Source: Sipunculus nudus (Eukaryota; Annelida; Sipuncula; Golfingiida; Sipunculidae). From it: a stretch of 64,000 bases of DNA. The notes under the pieces are model-generated. The model searched no databases, had not been told where the DNA came from, and worked only from the letters and a program-made list of their open reading frames with translations. Positions within the stretch are counted from its first letter, which is position 1. Each line of letters starts with the position of its first letter. Shown here piece after piece: positions 24,201 through 35,571 of the stretch. The stretch covers positions 68,690,300-68,754,299 of the forward strand of contig CM049314.1 of the NCBI GenBank assembly GCA_026874595.1, read 5' to 3'. The position numbers were made by a program, and so were the translations under genes.

Positions 24201-27200
24201 GTTTCAGGGTGGATCATATTCAATCCACCTTTACTATAAGGAGCTATTAATGTCAATCTTTTCACTTTGTCTGGTTTGTATGACAAAACAAATTTATATA
24301 GAATTTTTTCTAGTTCTTTAAAATAATTGGCTTTAGGAGCAGGAAGGACAGACCACAAGTAAATTAATTGTGACAAAGCATAACATTTTATTAAAGTGAT
24401 TTTCCCAGCTGGTGTCATGTATCTGTTTGACCATGTACTTAATGTTTTTCTTATGGATTCCAATTTTGGATTGTAATTGTCTTCTATTATTTTATTTAAG
24501 GATGGTCTAAGTAATATACCCAGAATATTAACTGGACCCTCTAACCATTTTAGACCTTTTCTCTCTATTGTTCTTTTAGCTTGGCTTATACCTGGTTGGT
24601 TATATACCAAAGGCATAACTGCAGTTTTCCCTAGATTAATTTTAAGACCTGAATTTTTTTCAAAACGTTTCATTATATTCACACTATCAATAACACTGTT
24701 AATGTCTGAGAATAAAAAAAACTGTGTCATCAGCATATTGCAGTATTTTATATTTATATTCATTGAAGCAGACTGCATTTAATTTATTATCTTCTCTAAT
24801 TTTTTTTTACTAACAATTCTGCACATATTATAAAAAGGTATGGAGACAGGGGACACCCCTGTCTCACTCCCCTTGACATTTTGAAGAATTCTGAGCACCA
24901 CCAATTATTTATAATACATGTTTTCCCTTCATGGTATAATACTTTTATCCAGTTTATTATATTTTTTCCAAACCCAAAATATTCCAACGCTTTCCAAATG
25001 AACGGCCATTCTAAGCAATCGAAAGCTTTTTCAAAATCTACTGTTGTGAGGTACCCTTCTTTATCTTGTTCAAATGCATTATTTATAACTGTAATGATCT
25101 TATTTATATTCTCCCCTATGTACCTACCTTTAATGAAACCTGTCTGATCCTCATTAATTAATCTTGGTAAAACAGATTTGATTCTGCTTGCTAGGCATGT
25201 TGAAATGAGTTTGTAATCAGTGTTCAGTAGTGTAATTGGCCTCCAATGTTTTATTTCAAGAGGAGATTTATTTTTTTTTGGTAACAAAGTAATAACTCCC
25301 TGTCCCTGGGTGATACTTAAATGTCCAACATTTAGTCCATATCTAATAGCTTACAGAAGGGGTTCCTTGATATCTGTCCAAAAATGTCTATAGAACTCTG
25401 CAGGGAGACAATCCAATCCAGGTGATTTATCCATTGCAAATGACTTTAAAATTTTAAAAATCTCCTGTTCTTTAACCAGTTCATCGCATAAAATTCTCTC
25501 ATTCTCTGAAAGTCCCTCATTAAGTCCTATATTAGGAAAAAAACTGTTATCTTGAATTGTTTGGTTGGATAAACTAGATTGATAGAGATTTTCATAATAA
25601 TGTTTTTCAGCTCTCAAAATTTCTATTTGGTCAGATATTTGCCTCCCATCATTGAGGATCAATTTATTTACTGTTTTTTTTATTAAAGTTCCTTTTCTCC
25701 AAGTTCAGAAAATATTTAGTTGATTTTTCCCCCTGCTCATACCACCTGCATTTACTTCTGAATAAAGCCCCTTTTGTTTTCTCCTCCAAATATTTTTCTA
25801 GCTCTCTTTTGGTTTCTTCTAATTCAGTGTGACTGTTAGAGTTCTGTAGAAATTTAATCTTGTTTTCTAATTCCAAAATTTTACATTATTTCTTTACATT
25901 TAACCTTTTACTGAAAGCTATAGATTCACGTCTAATATACATTTTAATGATATCCCAAAGTAAGGGTGGGTTGGCTTCATTATTTTCTGTTTGTGCATTT
26001 TGTATAGTTGTCCTAATAATGTCAGTATACTCTTGATTATGTAATAAGGTACAGTTTAATTTCCAGTATCCAGGACCCTTTTCATGTAAATGGGCATTCA
26101 ACTCAAGAATCACACCTTCATGATCTGAATTATAGACAGGAATAATATCGGTGTTTGTTACCATTCCTTTCAGACCACATGATACCAAAAAATAATCTAG
26201 TCGGCTTCTTACAGGTGATGGTAAAATACGGGACCAAGTATATTGTATTTTATCTGGATTACACAATCTCCACATATCACTTAATTGGGTTTCTTCCATG
26301 TATTCTATAACAATTTTCCTAGCTTTGTTATTATTATGACGCTGTTTAGTCTGGTCTAACTTTAAATCAAGGACTAAATTCCAATCACCTCCAATAATTC
26401 TATGATCATTAGATATACTCTCAATCTTCTGAAATAATTCTTCATAAAAGCTTGGTAAATCATTATTTGGACCATAAATATTGACTAATGTCAATATATA
26501 ATCACCCAATATACAATCTAATATAACAAACCTCCCATCAGCATCCACAATCTGCTGTAAAATTTCACAGGATATATTATTCTTAATTAAAATAGCTGTA
26601 CCCCTCGCGTTTGAATCCCCATGGCTGAATACAACCCTGTGACCCCATTCTGCCCTCCATTTGCATTCAGTTCTGTTACTGCTATGCGTTTCCTGCATAA
26701 AAATGATTCCCACATCAGTTTTCTTGTTTAACCAGTAAAATATCTGCCTTCGCTTAGAAAAATTACCCAAACCACGGACATTAATGGACATAATCTTCAC
26801 TACTTTATTTCTCGACATTAGTATAAAGATGTAAAGTACTGTCTAATAGTAATGTCAGTGATAGTAAACTAAAGATTTGTAATGATAATAATAAAAGTAC
26901 ATTATTAACTTTCATGATTACATGAACATGGGTGACCTGGCTAGAGGTCTGTTTCGTAATGACCTGTATCTCTACATAGTTATACACGAAAAGTTCACCA
27001 CTGCGAGAGAAAACAAATATGTATAAAAAACCACGCCTGATGTACCTGGGTGATATTAGGTGATAAACCTGAACAACATTTCCAAATTCAACAATTTTTG
27101 ATTTACAGAGAAGCATTGTTCCTAAATGGATCTTAATAATTAAAAAAAAAAAAAATAAAAAAAATAAATGTAAATATGATACCACTCCCTGTCACTGGAC

Positions 27201-30200
27201 TCTGGACCGTTAATTCTCTCTTGGACCCCGTCTCATAGCCCCTGTATGTTGTTTACGTCGCCATGTAGCCTTTAATTAGTGACATAGAAACACACGTGCT
27301 TTTGTTGCAGCGCCCCCTATCAATAATTCTAATAACTAATTCGGTCGAGGTGTTCCAAATGAGTGAGCCGCCTCAAAGTTGCGCATGCGCTATGACTCTG
27401 CCACGTGTCTTTTCATGCCAGCTTATATTGTTAAATAACCAATGGCAACCTGTGTAAAGGATGAAAAACAATACATTATGAAATAATTATGTGGAACATG
27501 AACAACCAAGTCCTTATCTTATTGTCTTCAGTTGCCTCGAGGGTTTGTTGCTTGCTGGTCTTGTATCGGCACCCGTTCACCGTTAATAAACAGTTGTCCC
27601 CGCCAAAACCTCACGCGTGCTCCGTCGTTATATGCCGCATTCATTTGTGGTATGGCCCTCTGCTTTGTGTTGTAGTCTGTGGCTGTAAGGTCTTCTGCGA
27701 AATGCATGTCCCCGTCTTTAATTTTCTTTTTGGCTTGTTTCAGGACTTCGTTTCTCACCGGTCTGCTGTGAAACCGTACTAGTATATGTCTGGGTCTTTC
27801 TCCTTTTCTACCGGTTCTGTTTGCATTTTCTATTTTACTGCGAATTTCTACTTCCCCTAGGTCTCCCAGAATTTTATTTGTTTTAATTATTCTAGCAGCA
27901 GTATTTAAACAGTTCTCCGCCGTTCCTATCTCTTTCACCCCAATAATTCTAATATTCCATTCCCTGGAGTATCTCTCCTGTTTATTTGCCTCCTCTGCAA
28001 TAAGTTTTCTAATTCTGTCTAATTCCAGTTCTTTCAGTCTGTTTTGCTCTTTCAAGGAGGTAATCTCCGCATGCAATTCTGCGGTTTGTTTTGTCAGCAT
28101 GTTTTCACGCTTTTCGAGCACGGCCACTCGTTGGTCAAGGGCATTAAGTCCTGTTTCTATAAATTTAACATTTTCTTTAATATTTTTCTGGTCTGCTGTT
28201 AATGCCATTAACTGTTTGGTAATATCAGTATGTAAGGCACTTATCTGTTCACTGATTCTTGCATTGTAGTCCTTCATAAGGTCCGCCAAGGTTTTCTGCA
28301 ACTGGTCATTTGTTATTGGGGTGTCCTTCACGTTGCATGCACTGGCTCCCATAACCTCCAACTCTGACTGTTCGTCTGGAACGTCTTTTTGCAGAAATTT
28401 ATCCACATCTCCGCTTGTGCTGGCCGTCTTTTGTTTGCCTTTGCCTCGAGGAGGCATATCTTCTTACTTTGATTAATATTTAGACGACGTACTGTCTAAA
28501 ATTTTACGTGTTGCGGGACCCTAGAAAAAACGTGTCCTCACCTCTTGATCATGTGACCGGAAGTCAGGATTGCCAAATTTACATGGTGGCACAGTTTAGG
28601 GACTGACTAGCCAATAATTAAGGAAGGATACCCGGAGGAACGCATTCTGGTGAAAACGCCCAAAACGAATGATTATAGAATTATAAATTGTTCTTAGGCC
28701 CGACATATTGGGTCTGCCCATGCAAAGCGTGAAAATTTGTTGACCAATTAGTTATTGATATTTTCCAACTTTTTCACCATTAGAAACCTGGAGTAAAAAA
28801 ACTGTCGACTAGGAGCAAAACTTTGTTTAATGACTTTTATGCATATTGATCTCAATTGCTTTATAAGATGTATAACAGTCATGTTACCACCTACAAATCC
28901 CTCACTCATGCACCAGATCCACAAATACACTGGTATTCACACTTTGCTTAACCAACAAACATATGATTCAAAATACAAGTGAAGTAATGATCATCTGATT
29001 TATTCTTTATAACTGGGCCATACACTCTTAAACTGTTTTGATTTTGTTTTGATTTTTGTTTTGATAGATTTTAAATTTCCTTCAATAAATTTATATTTGC
29101 TGTGTGTATTTTTCCTTAATTGTCTCAATAGATTGAGATCTTAACTAATGCCACACACCGAACGTCGTGAAACATATTGGTAATGCTTGTTTATCATGCA
29201 GGATAACAGTGCCCTGGTTTTAAACAGTTGTGTTACAAGAAACACAAGGTATAACATATTTCTAAGACAAACTATTCATTGTTGTTTGCAGGGAGATCCG
29301 CAAGGTTCCGGAGCAGTTCCTTTAGCCACTTACAGAGGTCACTTAGATACGGTGAAGCTACTACTAAAACATGAACATGCTGAAAGTTTTTTTAACAGTT
29401 GAAAGATCCAAATGAATTATATAATGAAAGCCAAATTGTATTTCACGTGACGTATATTTTATTTACTAACACGATTCAAACCCCCTCTATGTTTGATATT
29501 TAAGTTTTCAAACTTGCGAAACAAGCAATGGTCAATTGGGCATGTTTATGAAACAATGGACATTTTTTAAACATAATTGTAAAATTTAACATCAGTTGGT
29601 CAAGTACAAATTCATGAAAGAGATATGCTTTCTACCTAAAGATATTATGGATGTGTATATTCACCTATAAATATTTCACGTTTTTAAATTTAAGTTAAAA
29701 ATAATTCAGGAACAGGCCAATGATACCGCTGTAAAGTTTATGCGTTTATATATACAAGCGGGCCTGGGCCGTGTTGCATATGATATATTATCAGGCACTA
29801 AGCTAGGAAAACACCGTAACCATGATTAATTGCGATATCGGTAGGGCCCTGGGGTTTACTAGAAAACGGCCAGGACCTGGATATAATGAGGGACGAAAAA
29901 ATCAGGATTCGATAAAGGAATAGGAGGTTGGCATGAAGTAGTCAAAGGACTTTGCAAAATCTACATGCTGACAGAGTTTGGAAGCTAACTAACCATAAAT
30001 GAAGATAGGTTACCCGGGGTAACGTTTTCTGGTGAACACACTCAGAACGACGGATTACAGTAGTATTTATTGTATTCTAAGGCCAAACTTATGCGGTCTG
30101 GCCAGGCAAACGGTAGACACGTTTTGACTAATTAGTTCTTGACATTTTCTACTTTGTCACTATTAGAAACTGAAGGTAAAATATTAGATGCATAACAGTC

Positions 30201-33200
30201 ATGCCACTACCTACAACTCCCTTACTCAAACACCAATTTCAGAAATACGCAGGTATTCACATTTTATCAAAATGAGAAAACGGTTTCACTTTGATTGAAA
30301 TTTAGATAACTAACAAACGCGTTTTAATATAAAAGTAAAGTTAAGGCGATCTGATTACATCATCATAACCAGACCATATATTAGTAAAATGTTATACATT
30401 TTTTATAGATTTTAAATTACTTTCCATATATTTATCTTTGTGGCGTGTATTTTCCCCAATATTTGTCTCAATGGCCTCAACACCGGACGTCATTAACCAT
30501 ATTGGCCTTACGCATTTATTAGGCAGGATAGTAGTGTGCGGGTTATAAACAGCTGTGCTACAAGAAACACATGGTTTAACACATTTTAAAGACACACTTT
30601 TCTTTTTTTGTTTGCAGGGAGATCAGCAAGGTTTTGGACCAATCTCCTTAGCCGCTTCTCGAGGTCACTTAGATACGGTGAAGGTATTACTAAAGCATGA
30701 ACCAAGTCTCAAAGATTTAGAACTGGTATGACCACATTTAAATTGTCTTGTTTGGAAATATAATATAAACAATAAATATTTAGGTTTAGAAAGCTATATT
30801 TCTATGAATATAAAAATATCATTTTTCCGGCTGTTATGTAAAACGTAAAGTAACTTCATGTTTACCTCGAGATTATGAATACATTTTTATCTCATACAAC
30901 AGTTTTATCTTTACAACCTTATTTAATGGACTGAATTATACAAATGGAACTGTAGACTTTACTTAAGTCACTTAATATTAAGCAAGCATTTAAACGAAAG
31001 GAATAAACGAAAGCATGTATTAAAAGCATATATTGGAAACGCAGCGGTTTCTACTTGGAGGGTTTGCACTGTAAGACCCTGGTCGCAGATCTGGAATTTT
31101 GCGTTTAGAATGATAGTATAATGTAGTATTTGTTAGCATTTGAAGCCTATTTTTATACTAGACAATAATATTTATTTATATTTTTTTATCAAGCCATAAT
31201 CTTTGCTAGCATAGAATTTCAGTTTGGCCTTCCAAATTTGTCTTCAATACGTTATTAGTTGAGGAGGGCTAATCTTCGGATTCTTTACTATATTTAGCCC
31301 AGCTGAATCAAATAAATATCATATGAGCTATAGACATCACTCCTTGCCGTCATCTAGCTGTCCGTGAACAGGGCATAACTGTACCTGCCCCCACAAGAAA
31401 CATGTAACATATTATTCTAAGCGGTTGTGGGCAAAAGATCTGCCAGCATAACTTTTTGCCGACATATCTATCAAGAGACCAAGGAGCAAAACTATGATTT
31501 GGTGGTGCTACTAATGTAAACCTACTTTCTGAAATTCAATGGATTAGCTGTCCAAATACAAGTCAGAAAATAATAAAACTGCTGCCCTCCAAGGCTGGTC
31601 CCCTCATAGTAATTAGGTCTCTGGTCTGTCCGCTTGTCCATTGGTTCATTTTCAGTTGTGCACATTCACGTCTCATTGTATTCGCTGTTTGCCATAAAGG
31701 ATATCTGCTATGAATTTGAAATCCATTAAAATCTGGTATGACCGACAAGCTGTAAATATAAAGCAACGTTTCTCTGGCATGCATTATCTGAAGAATCGTC
31801 ATTTCCGCGAATGTTTTAGTCTGATTTGATCTATAAGAGGAGGCGTGGTATTGACATTAATACCCCTCAAGAATCCCATATGGTTCCAAGGCGGCAGTTT
31901 AGTATTTTTTTGCGATTTTTATATATAAATTCTCATAACATTCATGTAAAACAAGAATTATCAATGAATCTCTCACTGATATAGCCTTACTGCCGCAAAA
32001 CAGTAACTTATGCAAGATGCAGGTTTTGGTTAATTTGATAAAAAGCGAACGGTTTTGAAGCTCTCTCGCACTTGAAACTTCCGGGTTTGGGTTGATCATT
32101 GTTCTTTTCTATGTGGGTAACTCCATATTGTTTGAAATATTGTGTGACTCAACGATCTTTGGTGCCCGCTTATTAGCATCCTCTATTTGTTAATTGTGAC
32201 AGTATTACCCTTAACTTATAACCTTCTTGTCTTCCTTTTTTTCTGGCCTGATTGAGTCCCAGATTTTTGCATCGCAAGAGTGGAGTGGCATGCATTAATT
32301 CCTTTATTGCTCCCCCTTGAATTATATATTTCACGATACCTAGGAGCTGATTCTTTACTTGAGCGATTGTTCTAAACTGTCATAAATAGATCTTGTTCAC
32401 TCATCTGACAACCTGAATAGTTTAGTAAACATGGCTCAGGTATCTCAGTAGCTCCTAGACTTTAGACATTTATCCTCTAGCTAGCGTTAGTCATTGTTTC
32501 ATTCAACGGCGAAGCTGGTTAGCCTTCCCAAAGGCAACTGATATTCAAAATTCGATAATTTCTGAGCTTATCCGTAATTAGTCATCTTCCTCTCTACTTC
32601 CCTTTTCGTGTTTATCGTAACTGGTACATCCTCCAAGTATCATGTTCTTGTCATTGGGGCCGCCGTCTTTTCTAACCTCGTTTGGGGCACTCCTGTTCCG
32701 ATCACATTCTTTGATCAGATTATATCGGTGTGGTTTCGGGCTTCTTTAGGTTCAAAATGCTGTTCACTGTTCTATATGCATCTTTTGAATAATATATGGA
32801 GCAACCATTGTAGAATAGATATTAAGAATATAAATTAAGATAACAGCTAGAGCTCTGGTGGTACAGGAGAGAGTGTAACCGCGCGGCTGCCTCTAGTGTG
32901 CCTTTTACCTTTACCCTTAATTCTAACACATTCAGGCAAAAGGCGTATAATTTAAATTACTTAAGCCAGCAAAACTGCTTCATTGTTACTTCATTGGTTC
33001 CACAAAGGAAGTATCCAGAAAAAATGTAGGACGCTTAACGGATTTCTCACATTTGCTTCATTACTTTAACTCGTGAGCCTGGATTACAGCAATAGTGTAT
33101 ATAATTTACCCCTAACACAGGCATCTTAATAAATGTTTTTCCCGATAATCTTGGAGACTCCATTATATGCTCTTTTATATGGCATCAAATAAACAGTGCC

Positions 33201-35529
33201 ATTTGGTATAATTTGAACAGGCACTGTATGAGGCCTCGAGAAGAGGAAATGAAGCCATTGTGAGTGCCCTGCTGGCGCATGGAGCTAACCCTGATGGAGA
33301 TGGTCAAGTAAGTCAACCAGTGGGGTACCTTTGAACAAGATTATTGTTATTTATGTAAATACCGCTTTTGATTCCCAGAGAAATCCTGTATTCAAATTTT
33401 GAACGATTTATGTCTTTTTATTTATTAAACGTTAGCTTAAATCAATTTTAGCTCAGCGTAGTTAAACTTTATATAATAGATGCAATAGAGGTTTTTAATA
33501 ATGAAGTAATTACTAGGATTAAAAAGCAGTATTAAATAATGAAGGCATGTATTGAGGTACCCAAGAGTTTAGAAAATATAAGGTAGAATACCAAGAAGAA
33601 AGATTAAAATTAGATGGTAAAGAGAAGGACACTAGTATCCGCTTTCCCGTTGTTACAGGGTTGAGGCTTTATAAGAATATAATCCGTCTTGTACCTTAAC
33701 GACGACCATAATCAGAGAAAACATAGAATATATGGATAAGTTTATTATGTCGATTAACCGTTCCTGTGAGGGTCCTAAATCAATTTAATCACATCTGTTT
33801 CAATTTTGATCTTAATTATAGGGACGCTGCCCGCTGTTTGCAGCATTTTCTGGACAGCACACGAAGATTATGTGCATGTTATTTGCAAGAGGGGCAAACC
33901 CAAATACGACTGATGAGGTAATCTTAGATACCTCTTGACAATATACGTCTGCAAATCCATCATTGGGAAAAGACAATTGTTAACATATTTATAAGCATGA
34001 CGTAGACCGTAGTACATTTGATAGAGTTATACATCTTTCCTAAAACAATAAGATTATTGATTATATTGATTCAGACTGAGATATAGCGATCAGTTTTGAC
34101 CGGATAATCCTTTGGTTTGTTAAGAGAAGCATCCATTAGCCTTAGAATATCCACACAGAATTGTAAGCTGATGTAGTGTCCAGATTTTTTCACAAAGAAT
34201 TAAAGTTAAGCACTTCAAAGCGCAAATGCGCAGGCACCTTCACACATTCAGGATATCATATATATATATACAGTAGAACGCCTGCTAACGGCCACGCCTC
34301 AATAACGGTCAATACGTCTATAACGGTCAGATTTTCCGGTCCCGAATTTTCGACCGTTATATTTTATAATCATTTTGTTGTCAATTACGGTCACTACTCT
34401 ATTCCGTATTACGGCCAGGTTTCTCGGTCCCGCAGGCCGGGAAACGCCTCAATTACGGTCAGGGGCAGTGACTCCGTGACATGGGCTCAACAAATCGAGC
34501 GGCCACTTTTGACCTCAGTATCATTACACAATTGTCCGCTCTCACATATTCCTGTCTGTTAATGAGTGTCTGGGTAAAGGTAACCATTCGACCGAGACTG
34601 AGTAGTTTGATACGTAACTAGAGTCGTACTACCCCCACACAGCCTCATACGTATGCACAATAGTAAGGCATGTGTTCCCACCTGCGTTTATATTTGTGAA
34701 TCAGTCGTCGGAGCCGGATCTTAAACAGGGTGTTTGTCATTTAATTAACGAATGACAACCAGCGGGTCCCGATGATTATGTCATCAAAAAACGTAGGCAA
34801 ACTGTGGATTTTTAAACTTTCTTTAATGTCCTTGTGAACACGTACATCAAACGAAAACAGTGCGGCACACATCGCACAATTTACTCATATATGAATAATT
34901 ATGAAGGAAAAATAAACATTGTAACATGTATAAAATGTTACGTATATTCTGTCCCAATCACTTTGACCATTATGGCGACCAAGAAAAGACATGAACTTGC
35001 CCCCAAAGAAAAGGTAGATCTGATCAGGAAGAGTGACGGGAAAAGCAGCTGACAGCTAGCAGAAATCCATGGTGTCGGCCAAACTCAAGTTTAAAACATA
35101 CTTAAGAGGAAGCGAGAGAGCGTGGAACAGTATCAAGAAAACGCAAATGCCAGTAGATAAAGACACTGTGTATCTACAGGGAATGATAAACTGAACGATG
35201 TCATGAAGCAGTGGTTCAACAAATTTATACAAATATTATGGATATACAATCTGTTTGTAATTTAATAGCAAACACTGTATTTGTAGATATTGTTGGTAAT
35301 TGTTATAGATAGGGTTGATATGATTGTAAATATTTTATTTTTTATTGATAACAATAATTATACTAATACTCTGTATATACGTTTATTTTGTTGATTGTAA
35401 TAAAGATTTGAACTTGTTTTCGTGTTACATTTTAACCCCCTTTTCCTGGTCAAGTCCTGTATAACGGCCACTCCTGTATTAAGGCCACTTTCATCCAGTC
35501 CCGATGGTGACCGTAATACAGGCGTTCTA

Positions 35530-35571
<42 letters not shown>

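Larger units (their letters stand above)
22002..28565 (-). mobile_element. Near full-length L1/Tx1-like LINE
   Basis: A two-ORF non-LTR retrotransposon inserted antisense in an intron of gene 2. The direct repeat 'aggattgccaa' flanks it (21991-22001 and 28566-28576). A T-run at the left is the antisense of its poly(A) tail. Reading on the minus strand: 5' UTR (28458-28565), ORF1 (28457-27528), a spacer, then ORF2 with an AP endonuclease, a reverse transcriptase and a Cys/His-containing C-terminal region (26818-23203). The 3' UTR of about 1.2 kb reaches the T-run. The perfect target duplication points to a fairly recent insertion. It sits inside copy A of the local duplication. Confidence 0.88.
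21410..30725 (+). repeat. Tandem intronic duplication of about 1.4 kb, copy A split by a LINE
   Basis: Copy A is 21410-21990 plus 28577-29385; copy B is about 29415-30700. Matching stretches include 'gggccctggggtttc' at 21889 with 'gggccctggggttta' at 29845, and the 'tgggcatg...aaacataatt' blocks at 21545 and 29535. Copy A continues on the far side of the LINE at 28577 with 'tttacatg...gacagtttagg'-type sequence that matches copy B at about 29955. Each copy carries one ankyrin exon (29292 and 30618). The copies are roughly 70-80% alike by eye, so the duplication is not very recent but predates the LINE insertion. Confidence 0.7.

Noticed and set aside
31563-31802. 79-residue minus-strand frame in an intron
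   Set aside because: Faintly resembles retroelement coding but has no diagnostic motif and no neighbouring remnants.
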